Under the pieces are notes generated by a model. The model searched no databases and was not told the DNA's origin. It saw only the letters and a list, made by a program, of their open reading frames with translations. A program made the position numbers and the translations under genes. A DNA stretch of 7,540 bases from Caldifarciminota bacterium (GTDB lineage Bacteria > Hydrothermota > Tepidihabitantia > B3-TA06 > JALVRC01): NCBI GenBank assembly GCA_027025255.1, contig JALVRC010000102.1, positions 6,695-14,234 on the forward strand, given 5' to 3'. Shown here piece by piece: positions 1 through 6,052 of this stretch (position 1 is its first letter; each line of letters opens with the position of its first letter).

Positions 1-483
1 ATCCATAACCTCAGGAATAAAAAGTACCCTTCCTTTATTTGTAAGGCTAAGAGCTTTAAAAATATTAAACATGCGCTTTGTCTTTATCTCATCAAGGACA
101 AAATCTTCTACGACAAAAACTTTATTTTCCTTTAATTTCTCCTTTAATGATTCTCTTAGTGCTAAGATACGTTTCTTCTTGGGCATAGATTGTCTAAAGC
201 TACGAGGTTTAGGGCCAAAAACAGTCCCTCCCTTACGCCATATTGGGGATCTATTTGACCCTGATCTGGCTCGACCTGTCCCCTTCTGTCTCCAGGGTTT
301 TCTTCCACCTCCACGTACCTCTCCTCTTGTTTTGGTAGAAACAGTACCCTGCCTTTGATTAGCTCTATAATACTCAACAGCCTCCCAGATCAAACCCTTT
401 TTTATTTCTCCGGATATAATTTTTTCAGGGATGTTAATCTTACCCTTATCTTTTCCTTCAATATCTAATATAACCAATTCCAT
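1..483 (-). CDS. rplD: 50S ribosomal protein L4 (uL4), 5' part; 3' end outside window
   Basis: The first 161 codons are visible, starting at the ATG at 483-481; the rest lies beyond position 1. The product is a primary 23S rRNA-binding protein of the large subunit whose long basic loop lines the exit tunnel. Visible L4 hallmarks are the basic loop at about residues 46-100 (STKTRGEVRGGGRKPWRQKG, then GTGRARSGS and VFGPKPRS), followed by the start of the globular domain around residue 105. The start overlaps the rplC stop as TGATG, with an AGGTGG Shine-Dalgarno site 4 nt before it. In E. coli L4 represses its own operon through the S10 leader. No such leader fits here, because rpsJ directly overlaps tuf. 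Recognition is firm. Confidence 0.96.
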   Translation of the reverse strand, partial: MELVILDIEGKDKGKINIPEKIISGEIKKGLIWEAVEYYRANQRQGTVSTKTRGEVRGGGRKPWRQKGTGRARSGSNRSPIWRKGGTVFGPKPRSFRQSMPKKKRILALRESLKEKLKENKVFVVEDFVLDEIKTKRMFNIFKALSLTNKGRVLFIPEVMD

Positions 484-1091
484 CAATCCACCTTTTTGAT
501 TATAAGTTTTCCACCTTTAGAACCAGGGACTGCCCCCTTAACAAACAGTAAATTCTTTTCCTTATCTATTTTAATGATCTTAAGGTTTTTTACTGTTACA
601 CGTTCGTTTCCATAATGTCCAGGCATAGTCTTACCCTTCCATATTTCACCTGGATATGCTGCCTGCCCCACAGATCCCATACGCCTGTGAAACATTGAAC
701 CATGAGTCTTTGAACCACCGTGCCAACCCCAACGTTTCATTCCTCCAGTAAAACCTCTACCTTTAGTCCATCCAGTAATCTTAATTTTATCTCCCTCACT
801 AAACAAACTAACATCAAGAATTTCACCTACATCACCTTCTGCATTGCGAATTTCTGTAATCCATAGAGGGGCTTTTTTGAGTCCTGATTTTTTTAGATGG
901 CCTAATAAAGGTTTTGTTGTATGTTTTTTCTCACCAAAAGCAATTTGTATAGACCTGTAACCATCGGTTTCTTCTGTTTTCTTTTGAAGAATTTTAGAAG
1001 GACCTGCTTGAATAACAGTAACAGGAATAATATTTCCTTCTTTATCAAATATCTGCATCATGCCTAATTTCTTCCCTAAAATTCCCTTCAT
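483..1091 (-). CDS. rplC: 50S ribosomal protein L3 (uL3)
   Basis: Complete 202-aa L3, slightly shorter than the usual 205-210 aa. It is an early-assembly large-subunit protein whose extended finger reaches toward the peptidyl transferase centre. Hallmarks are the N-terminal GILGKKLGMMQIF, the central GWTKGRGFTGGMKRWGWHGG and GSMFHRRMGSVGQ (about residues 107-143), and PGHYGNERVTVKNLKI (about 157-172). The ATG overlaps the rpsJ stop (ATGA), and GAGGT sits about 4 nt before it inside rpsJ, implying translational coupling. Ile codons are mixed and mostly ATT, in contrast with tuf. Confidence 0.98.
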   Translation of the reverse strand: MKGILGKKLGMMQIFDKEGNIIPVTVIQAGPSKILQKKTEETDGYRSIQIAFGEKKHTTKPLLGHLKKSGLKKAPLWITEIRNAEGDVGEILDVSLFSEGDKIKITGWTKGRGFTGGMKRWGWHGGSKTHGSMFHRRMGSVGQAAYPGEIWKGKTMPGHYGNERVTVKNLKIIKIDKEKNLLFVKGAVPGSKGGKLIIKKVD

Positions 1092-1408
1092 TTAGACCTC
1101 ACTGTCTGTATCTCAATCTCAACCCCAGCTGGAATTTCAAGTCTCATAAGAGCATCAACTATCTCACTGGAAACATCACTTAACTCTATAAGCCTCTTAT
1201 GAATCTTGTATTCAAACTGCTCTCTTGAACGTTTATCAATAAAGGGAGAACGAATTACAGTGAACAAAGAACGTTTAACAGGCAACGGAACAGGGCCTGA
1301 TACATCTGCACCCTGCTGCTTCGTTGCATAAACAATATCTTTTGCAGTTTGATCCAGAATCCTGTGGTCATAAGACTTTAGTTTAATTCTTATTTTATCG
1401 TAATCCAT
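1088..1408 (-). CDS. rpsJ: 30S ribosomal protein S10 (uS10)
   Basis: Complete 106-aa S10, a little longer than the common 102-103 aa. It is a head protein of the small subunit and, as NusE in the family, a transcription antitermination factor with NusB. Hallmarks are IRIKLKSYDHRILD near the N terminus, GPVPLPVKRSLFTVIRSPFI at about 38-57 and SREQFEYKIHKRLIEL at about 61-76. The start codon overlaps the tuf stop by one base (TAATG). Its ribosome binding site, GAGGTGA, is read as the last tuf codons. This leaves no intergenic leader, so expression must depend on tuf transcription or a promoter inside tuf. Confidence 0.98.
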   Translation of the reverse strand: MDYDKIRIKLKSYDHRILDQTAKDIVYATKQQGADVSGPVPLPVKRSLFTVIRSPFIDKRSREQFEYKIHKRLIELSDVSSEIVDALMRLEIPAGVEIEIQTVRSK

Positions 1409-2607
1409 TATTCAATCACCTCTGTAACCACTCCAGCACCTACAGTACGACCACCTTCCCTTATCGCAAATCTGCTCCCTTCCTCTAAGGCTACTGGAGA
1501 TATTAACTCCACTGTTAACTCCACATTATCTCCTGGCATCACCATCTCAACTCCTTCCGGTAACTTCACACTCCCTGTAACATCCGTCGTCCTTATATAA
1601 AACTGAGGCCGATACCCTGTAAAAAATGGCTTGTGCCTGCCGCCTTCCTCCTTCTTCAATATGTACACCTGACCCTTAAACTTCTTGTGAGGATGTATAC
1701 TCCCTGGCGCTGATAACACCATCCCGCGCTCCACTTCATCCTTATCTATACCTCGCAACAACACTCCCACATTGTCTCCTGCTATCGCCTCATCCAATAT
1801 CTTCCTGAACATCTCCAGACTCGTCGCAACCGTCTTCTTATGCATCCCAAAACCCACTATCTCAACCTCATCACCAGGTACTATCCTCCCTCGCTCAACC
1901 TTACCTGTCACAACCGTCCCCCTACCCGTTATCGTAAATATATCCTCTATCGGCATCAAATACGGCTTGTCAACCTCACGCTGAGGTAGCGGTATATAAT
2001 CATCCACTGCCTTCATTAAATCCCTTATCGGCTTGTATATCTCTGCTTCATAATCCTTCTCTTCACTCTCCAATGCCTTTAAAGCACTCCCCCTTATCAC
2101 TGGTATCTCATCGCCGGGAAACTCATACTTACTCAATACCTCCCTCACTTCCATCTCCACTAACTCCAATAACTCCTCATCATCTACCTGATCCACTTTG
2201 TTCAAAAATACCACTATCGCTGGTACATTCACCTGCTTCGCCAACAACAAATGCTCCTTAGTCTGTGGCATAGGACCATCTGTCGCACTCACCACCAATA
2301 TCGCTCCGTCCATCTGCGCAGCTCCCGTTATCATGTTCTTTATGTAATCCGCATGCCCCGGACAATCTATGTGCGCATAGTGCCTATTCTCCGTCTCATA
2401 CTCTATGTGCGCTAACTGTATCGTTAAACCTCTCGCCTTCTCCTCCGGAGCCCTGTCTATCTGATCATACGCTGTAAAATCAGCCCAACCCTTAAATCCT
2501 AAAACCTTCGTTATCGCAGCTGTCAACGTCGTCTTACCGTGATCCACGTGCCCTATAGTCCCTATGTTTAAATGGGGCTTACTCCTATCAAACTTCTCCT
2601 TTGCCAT
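1408..2607 (-). CDS. tuf: translation elongation factor Tu
   Basis: Complete 399-aa EF-Tu, the GTPase that delivers aminoacyl-tRNA to the ribosome. The G domain shows the P-loop GHVDHGKT (residues 19-26), switch I RGLT with the Mg-binding Thr62, DCPGH (81-85), NKVD (136-139) and GSAL (173-176). Domains 2 and 3 follow, with RGTVVTGKVERG, GGRHKPFFTGYRPQFY and the C-terminal REGGRTVGAGVV. Switch I continues as TIQLAHIEYE where many bacteria have TINTAHVEYE. The start has a strong AAGGAGGA site 4 nt upstream (2612-2619). Codon use is odd: 29 of 30 Ile codons are ATA and G-ending codons dominate, while the overlapping ribosomal genes mainly use ATT. Only the last Ile codon, within the rpsJ ribosome binding region, is ATT. 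Confidence 0.99.
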   Translation of the reverse strand: MAKEKFDRSKPHLNIGTIGHVDHGKTTLTAAITKVLGFKGWADFTAYDQIDRAPEEKARGLTIQLAHIEYETENRHYAHIDCPGHADYIKNMITGAAQMDGAILVVSATDGPMPQTKEHLLLAKQVNVPAIVVFLNKVDQVDDEELLELVEMEVREVLSKYEFPGDEIPVIRGSALKALESEEKDYEAEIYKPIRDLMKAVDDYIPLPQREVDKPYLMPIEDIFTITGRGTVVTGKVERGRIVPGDEVEIVGFGMHKKTVATSLEMFRKILDEAIAGDNVGVLLRGIDKDEVERGMVLSAPGSIHPHKKFKGQVYILKKEEGGRHKPFFTGYRPQFYIRTTDVTGSVKLPEGVEMVMPGDNVELTVELISPVALEEGSRFAIREGGRTVGAGVVTEVIE

Positions 2608-2611
2608 AAAT

Positions 2612-2619
2612 TCCTCCTT
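2612..2619 (-). promoter_or_regulatory. strong ribosome binding site of tuf
   Basis: AAGGAGGA on the minus strand, 4 nt before the tuf ATG. It lies in the 28-bp gap between the tRNA-Thr 3' end and tuf, so it would become exposed after tRNA processing of a joint transcript. That last point is inference. Confidence 0.85.
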
Positions 2620-2635
2620 ACTAAAAATTCTCTCA

Positions 2636-2708
2636 AGCCCACGGCCGGAATTGAACCGGCGACCTCATCCTTACCAAGGATGTGCTCTGCCTACTGAGCT
2701 ACGTGGGC
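2636..2708 (-). tRNA. tRNA-Thr (anticodon GGU)
   Basis: 73 nt including the discriminator. The acceptor GCCCACG pairs fully with CGTGGGC. The D arm is GCTC/GAGC, the anticodon arm is CATCC-TTGGTAA-GGATG with anticodon GGT, and the T arm is GCCGG-TTCAATT-CCGGC. The discriminator is T and no CCA is encoded, so tRNA nucleotidyltransferase is needed. It has its own promoter and lies just upstream of tuf, resembling the thrT-tufB arrangement of E. coli. A joint tRNA/tuf transcript is therefore likely. Confidence 0.97.
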
Positions 2709-2729
2709 AGAATACAATAATAATAATAA

Positions 2730-2757
2730 AGTATACATACTTTCATCGGATTGTCAA
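2730..2757 (-). promoter_or_regulatory. sigma70-type promoter for tRNA-Thr / tuf / S10 genes
   Basis: Minus strand: TTGACA (2757-2752), a 16-bp spacer, then TATACT (2735-2730). Transcription would start near 2723, about 15 nt before tRNA-Thr. The initial stretch has TTA triplets. A tract of eight A residues on the same strand lies just upstream of the -35 box and could act as an UP element. No other promoter is evident before tuf, so this probably drives the whole tuf-rpsJ-rplC-rplD unit, possibly with read-through from tRNA-fMet. Confidence 0.88.
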
Positions 2758-2800
2758 CTATTTTTTTTCTTATTAAATCGGGGATAAAGATAAATAAAAA

Positions 2801-2872
<72 letters not shown>

Positions 2873-2882
2873 ATATGCTATT

Positions 2883-2910
2883 ATTATACACATTATAATT
2901 GAAATGTCAA
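2883..2910 (-). promoter_or_regulatory. sigma70-type promoter for tRNA-fMet
   Basis: Minus strand: consensus TTGACA (2910-2905), a 16-bp spacer and consensus TATAAT (2888-2883). The tRNA begins 10 bp below the -10 box, so the 5' leader is only a few nucleotides. The -35 box sits in an AATACTTGACAT context that recurs upstream of the PATAN-roadblock gene. Confidence 0.9.
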
Positions 2911-2936
2911 GTATTAAAACAGTATTAAAATTTATA

Positions 2937-2964
2937 TTGACTTTTAATTTTTATTATTTATAAT
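2937..2964 (+). promoter_or_regulatory. sigma70-type promoter for the 490-aa secreted protein gene
   Basis: Plus strand: TTGACT (2937-2942), a 16-bp spacer and TATAAT (2959-2964). It is divergent from the tRNA-fMet promoter, with 26 bp between the two -35 boxes. The -10 box ends only 5 bp before the ATG at 2970, so the expected start of transcription falls on or within the start codon. Confidence 0.75.
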
Positions 2965-2969
2965 TAAGT

Positions 2970-4442
2970 ATGCTTTTATTTATATTAAATCTTTTTAATT
3001 ACTGTGCTTCAGACACATTATTCTATGGTGCCACTCCTGGGTGGTTAGAAGTAATTGGAGAGAAAAACACACTTATTCACATCACGATTTATAGTATTGA
3101 AGGAACAAAAATCATAGACAAAAGAACAATAAAAATGGACAAACAACACATTTCTATTAACATATCCTTAAATACATGGCATAGTTTTATCTTAAAGAGT
3201 AGTAAACCTATAGCAATCTTTGCCACTACTATTGCTGCTGATAATACCAGTGATGATGATGTATACTCTCTGTTTGGTAAGGATTTAAATCTATATATAC
3301 CTTCTTACAGATTTGTTGACGGAAAACATATCGGGAATCTATTTATCTCTTCAGAACACCCAACCAATGTTTATTTTAATAATAAGAAAATTTCTCTTTA
3401 CGGGATAAAACCTTTCAAAATCTATCCAACAGATTCTAATGGAGCTTCAGTACATATACATGCCTTAAATAACATATCCTGCATTGCTGGCTTGTCAGAT
3501 GATAATGTTCTTACTGAGATAAAAGGCGAAGCGAATAAAAAATTTCTTTTTCCTGCATTTGCAGGAAGCTACTGGGGAAAAAATAAAAAAGGAAAAGGTA
3601 TAGTAACTATACAGGCTTTTGACAGTCTAACACATATAACCTATATATATAACAAAGATACAATTACAAGACTTCTCGAACCATGGCAATTCTTAAAAAT
3701 ATCTACAACAGCCAAAACAGTATTTAACTGGGCTGAGTGGTCTATATTTAAAATACAATCAACCCAACCAGTATCTGTAATTATGCAGGACTTTTATGAA
3801 CCGGATACATTCTTTTCTTTCGGTACTACTGACATTACCCCTTATGCTAAAAATTCATACGTTTTAAATACATCCATGTCTGATAGAATAATTATACTAT
3901 CCCCGCAAAGCAACATAATTAATCTTAACAATGAACAATTTTCTATTAATAGCATGCAAGTCATGATTATTCCGGTAAAAAAGTTTTCTACGATGTTCAT
4001 TACAGGCAAAAACCCCTTTATTGTTTATCTATCAGGCCATTTCTTTGACGAATCCTTTTTTAATATCTTCTCATGGGAACACTATACAGGTAAAACCAAT
4101 CAGATGCCTTTTGAAAAAATTATGCCGCAACATGGGGAAAAAAATGGAAAATATTTTCTTACCTCTACTTTACTCAACAAAAGTACTCTCTTTATAAATA
4201 CTATTCCTTATATGTTGTATGATACATTATATCTTTTTAAAAAATATAAAGGAACTCTCAATTATCTTTTAAAAGATGCTCATGGAAACATTCTACTTTC
4301 CGATAGCATTAATTTTAACAGTCAACAAATTCTTCTCCCCCCTGTTTCACTAATGTCGGATGGAAAGTTTTATATTAACTATATATTTAACATGGATACC
4401 CTAATTATTCCTATATATATAAAAGAAATAACTATGGAATAA
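2970..4442 (+). CDS. probable secreted beta-rich protein, IgGFc-binding-like
   Basis: 490 aa of unknown function. The N terminus (MLLFILNLFNYCASD) is short and hydrophobic, without the usual Lys/Arg, and could be an unusually short signal peptide cleaved near residue 14. The rest is rich in alternating hydrophobic and aromatic strands. A phrase of the form 'I-x-S/G-x-K/Q/H-P-x-x-V/I-x' recurs at about residues 74-88 (ILKSSKPIAIFATTI), 124-136 (LFISSEHPTNVYF), 261-275 (KIQSTQPVSVIMQDF) and 343-357 (FITGKNPFIVYLSGH). This resembles repeats of the IgGFc-binding N-terminal family found in extracellular bacterial proteins. The last 65 residues look like a small C-terminal beta domain. No Shine-Dalgarno site precedes the start and no later Met occurs before residue 56. 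All four Arg codons are AGA, as in the neighbouring middle genes. The gene converges on the minus-strand operon with 15 bp between stops. Surface or secreted location is inferred. Confidence 0.8.
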   Translation: MLLFILNLFNYCASDTLFYGATPGWLEVIGEKNTLIHITIYSIEGTKIIDKRTIKMDKQHISINISLNTWHSFILKSSKPIAIFATTIAADNTSDDDVYSLFGKDLNLYIPSYRFVDGKHIGNLFISSEHPTNVYFNNKKISLYGIKPFKIYPTDSNGASVHIHALNNISCIAGLSDDNVLTEIKGEANKKFLFPAFAGSYWGKNKKGKGIVTIQAFDSLTHITYIYNKDTITRLLEPWQFLKISTTAKTVFNWAEWSIFKIQSTQPVSVIMQDFYEPDTFFSFGTTDITPYAKNSYVLNTSMSDRIIILSPQSNIINLNNEQFSINSMQVMIIPVKKFSTMFITGKNPFIVYLSGHFFDESFFNIFSWEHYTGKTNQMPFEKIMPQHGEKNGKYFLTSTLLNKSTLFINTIPYMLYDTLYLFKKYKGTLNYLLKDAHGNILLSDSINFNSQQILLPPVSLMSDGKFYINYIFNMDTLIIPIYIKEITME

Positions 4443-4457
4443 TTAAGTAACGCCTTT

Positions 4458-4658
4458 CTATCTGTTAAGGAATTTCTCAATATCATCTCCAATAATATCT
4501 GAAGCAATCTTTTTAACCTTCTCTATTAGAGCAGGAGTATCATCTATTTCATCTGCATCTGCCCTGGATATACCTGTAATTTCAGCAAGTTTCAATCTTC
4601 CTTGAAATCCTTTCTTAGAAGTTACAATCTTATAAATTTCTTGCAACATCTTTCCCAT
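4458..4658 (-). CDS. small helical protein, unknown function (66 aa)
   Basis: Not recognised. It is a 66-aa soluble, probably all-helical protein with a helix-like N terminus (MLQEIYKIVTSKKGF), a central KLAEITGISRADADEID and an amphipathic C-terminal part rich in Ile, Lys and Asp. There is no membrane segment or Cys. The start at 4658 has an AAGGGGGA site about 4 nt upstream; Met4 is an alternative. It lies 10 bp after the PATAN-roadblock stop, is in the same operon, and uses only AGA/AGG for Arg. Co-expression suggests a partner or regulator of the roadblock protein, but that is inference from position alone. Confidence 0.8.
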   Translation of the reverse strand: MGKMLQEIYKIVTSKKGFQGRLKLAEITGISRADADEIDDTPALIEKVKKIASDIIGDDIEKFLNR

Positions 4659-4668
4659 ACTTCCCCCT

Positions 4669-5037
4669 TTAAGATGTCATTGATTTTTCAAAAGCATCAA
4701 TTGCATTAGGGATAGCAACATTTAGAAGTAGTCCAAGTGGGAGCTTCTTTGAATTTATAAGCATTCCCCATTGAAAATCGCCCAGAAGAATAATAACAAC
4801 CATATGATTATCAACAAGATCCAGTATATAATATTTCCCCATTTCAGGAAATCCTGACTCCTTCAAGGTTTTGTTTATATTATTTGTAATTCTATTAAAA
4901 AGTGCTGAAGCCTTAGGCTGTGAATTAAAGGCTACAATGGGCTGACCATCTAATCCCCATATATCAGTAGCCAATAGACCATCTCCCAAATCACTTTTCA
5001 AGGTTTCAACAGCTTTTTTTAGCATAGGTATATTCAT
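4669..5037 (-). CDS. possible internal-start product: roadblock domain alone (122 aa)
   Basis: In-frame ATG at 5037-5035 (Met126 of the long form, MNIPMLKKAVETL), preceded by AAGGAGG at 5050-5044 with a 6-nt gap, as good as any start in the window. The product would be exactly the roadblock/LC7-like domain, close to the roughly 120-aa length of free-standing family members. The alternative is that the site is the relic of a separate gene whose upstream neighbour lost its stop codon, or a chance result of an Arg-Arg-Lys-Glu run. Confidence 0.5.
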   Translation of the reverse strand: MNIPMLKKAVETLKSDLGDGLLATDIWGLDGQPIVAFNSQPKASALFNRITNNINKTLKESGFPEMGKYYILDLVDNHMVVIILLGDFQWGMLINSKKLPLGLLLNVAIPNAIDAFEKSMTS

Positions 5038-5412
5038 TTCTTTCCTCCTTTTTTTATTTGTTTTCTTTATATTAATATCATCAATACATTTTTCACTATC
5101 TAATAAAAGCTGATTTATACTTTTATCTATTGTTTTCTCTCTATTCCCATCAAAAGGCTCTAAAAAAATATCAGGAGATTTGAGGGTTAAAAGCTCACAT
5201 ACAGCTTCTTCGCCAATCTTTTCTCCTATTTGAGCATCAACAAGTATACCATTCTTAAAATACAACTCACCTTTTAAAACTTTGTTTTTTATAATTACCT
5301 TACACGTTTTACCCTCATAACTTAATACATTTAATAACCCGGGAAGAGATATCCCCCTTACATTCCTCTTAGTTGAAGTTTTTTTACTGAAATCATCCTC
5401 TTCTATATTCAT
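4669..5412 (-). CDS. PATAN (DUF4388) - roadblock/LC7-like two-domain protein
   Basis: 247 aa, cytoplasmic, no signal peptide. Residues about 18-90 match the PATAN/DUF4388 pattern: GISLPGLLNVLSYEGKTCKV, GELYFKNGILVDAQIGEKIG and EEAVCELLTLKSPDIFLEPF. A charged Lys-rich linker (about 91-125) leads to a roadblock/LC7-like alpha-beta domain (about 129-244), with DGLLATDIWGLDGQPIVAF, the YYILDLVDNHMVVIILLGDF strands and a closing LLLNVAIPNAIDAF helix. Roadblock proteins typically dimerise and control small Ras-like GTPases (as MglB does MglA); PATAN domains occur in two-component and GTPase-linked signalling. No GTPase gene is visible here. The start at 5412 has AGGAGGT 8 nt upstream and a consensus promoter. 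A second strong ribosome binding site inside the linker precedes Met126, so the roadblock domain may also be made alone. Confidence 0.88.
   Translation of the reverse strand: MNIEEDDFSKKTSTKRNVRGISLPGLLNVLSYEGKTCKVIIKNKVLKGELYFKNGILVDAQIGEKIGEEAVCELLTLKSPDIFLEPFDGNREKTIDKSINQLLLDSEKCIDDINIKKTNKKRRKEMNIPMLKKAVETLKSDLGDGLLATDIWGLDGQPIVAFNSQPKASALFNRITNNINKTLKESGFPEMGKYYILDLVDNHMVVIILLGDFQWGMLINSKKLPLGLLLNVAIPNAIDAFEKSMTS
5044..5050 (-). promoter_or_regulatory. internal Shine-Dalgarno site within the PATAN-roadblock gene
   Basis: AAGGAGG follows a run of A residues and is read in the long frame as part of Asn-Lys-Lys-Arg-Arg-Lys-Glu. It stands 6 nt before the in-frame ATG at 5037. The DUF4405-like gene at 5853 is preceded by the same arrangement, with GAGGAGGAG read as the last codons of the upstream gene. 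Confidence 0.7.
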
Positions 5413-5467
5413 CTATTTTTTACCTCCTGAATATTGCTGTATTTCATCTTAAAAAAGTTTAACCCTA

Positions 5468-5495
5468 ATTATATATAAAACATCCTGTATGTCAA
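5468..5495 (-). promoter_or_regulatory. consensus sigma70-type promoter for the PATAN-roadblock operon
   Basis: Minus strand: TTGACA (5495-5490), a 16-bp spacer and TATAAT (5473-5468), both perfect consensus. Transcription would start near 5461, giving a leader of about 48 nt before the ATG at 5412. The rest of 5413-5580 shows only an AT-rich stretch and a small inverted repeat (ATGTA-TTGC-TACAT, 5559-5572) of unknown role. Confidence 0.9.
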
Positions 5496-5580
5496 GTATT
5501 TTTATTGCACAAATTTTTTATCCTAAGATACGGAAAGAGAACAAAGAGCTAAATGGCGATGTATTGCTACATTATAACCT

Positions 5581-5853
5581 TTACTTCCTTCTAAGTAAGA
5601 TATTTATTTCACTAATGAACATCTTATAGTTTAACAACAGATGAATTATTGTTAAACCTGACATTATATATCCTGACAAGGTATGTATCCTTTCTAAGGA
5701 TTTTTTATCCAATCCGAAAAGGTTCCAGGCAATTTCTCTTGCTATTCTACCAGATGGCGCAATATGTAATCCAACACCACTTAGAAAAACTACTACAAAT
5801 AGCACTATCAAAAATAGCGAGATTATAGCTCTAATTTTTACCAAACTTTTCAT
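5581..5853 (-). CDS. small two-helix membrane protein, DUF4405-like
   Basis: 90 aa. Two hydrophobic segments are visible, about residues 9-28 (ISLFLIVLFVVVFLSGVGLH at 11-30) and 57-76 (HTLSGYIMSGLTIIHLLLNY), with a basic C-terminal tail. The pattern of His57 at the start and His71 near the end of the second helix, followed by Asn-Tyr-Lys, is typical of DUF4405. That family resembles cytochrome b-type membrane proteins whose His residues may bind haem; His30 is a further candidate ligand. Haem binding here is inference. The start overlaps the stop of the 49-aa gene (ATGA) and has GGAGGAG 5 nt upstream. The gene stands last in its two-gene operon. All six Arg codons are AGA/AGG. Confidence 0.78.
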   Translation of the reverse strand: MKSLVKIRAIISLFLIVLFVVVFLSGVGLHIAPSGRIAREIAWNLFGLDKKSLERIHTLSGYIMSGLTIIHLLLNYKMFISEINILLRRK

Positions 5854-5999
5854 CTTTTCTCCTCCTCTTTATCACGGTAAATAAGTTTATAATTTCTTAG
5901 CTGTCCAACAGCACACAACACGTTTATATCCACCTCCATCTGCGGATACTTTAATTTGTTATTATATCCCTTTAATGGCTCTTTTTTTTCTTTACTCAT
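5850..5999 (-). CDS. small basic protein, unknown function (49 aa)
   Basis: Not recognised. The frame is open up to 6080, but a promoter covers 6053-6080, so translation must start inside the transcript. The ATG at 5999 (MSKEKKEPLK) is the only Met codon below the predicted start of transcription that leaves a sizeable product. Its ribosome binding site is awkward: AAGGA ends 11 nt upstream and a better AGGAGG is 17 nt upstream. The product is highly charged, with one Cys (29) in MEVDINVLCAVGQL, and ends in KEEEKR, whose codons form the ribosome binding site of the next gene. The ATGA overlap with the DUF4405-like gene indicates coupling. It could be a leader peptide or a small partner of the membrane protein; neither is shown by the sequence. 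Confidence 0.6.
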   Translation of the reverse strand: MSKEKKEPLKGYNNKLKYPQMEVDINVLCAVGQLRNYKLIYRDKEEEKR

Positions 6000-6052
6000 C
6001 TTTTTTAATTTCCTTACCTCCTCAAATTTTAGTCTTAACAATTTCACACTAA

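Noticed and set aside
71..377. ORFs of 95 aa (plus, 71-358) and 71 aa (minus, 162-377)
   Set aside because: Both are alternative-frame readings of rplD, whose own frame is clearly L4.
1772..2261. Two plus-strand ORFs of 70 and 62 aa opposite tuf
   Set aside because: They are antisense shadows of tuf, Pro/Ser/Thr-rich because of its G-ending codons; no ribosome binding sites.
2564..2776. Plus-strand 70-aa ORF across tRNA-Thr
   Set aside because: It contains the translated tRNA complement (PRPELNRRPHPYQGCALPTEL), a common false call at tRNA genes.
4443..4457. Bidirectional terminator between the convergent genes
   Set aside because: The 15-bp gap and flanks show no GC stem with a T run.
5573..5600. 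TATAAT just downstream of the DUF4405-like stop as a promoter
   Set aside because: No acceptable -35 box lies 15-18 bp upstream, and the PATAN-roadblock gene already has a perfect promoter nearer to it.
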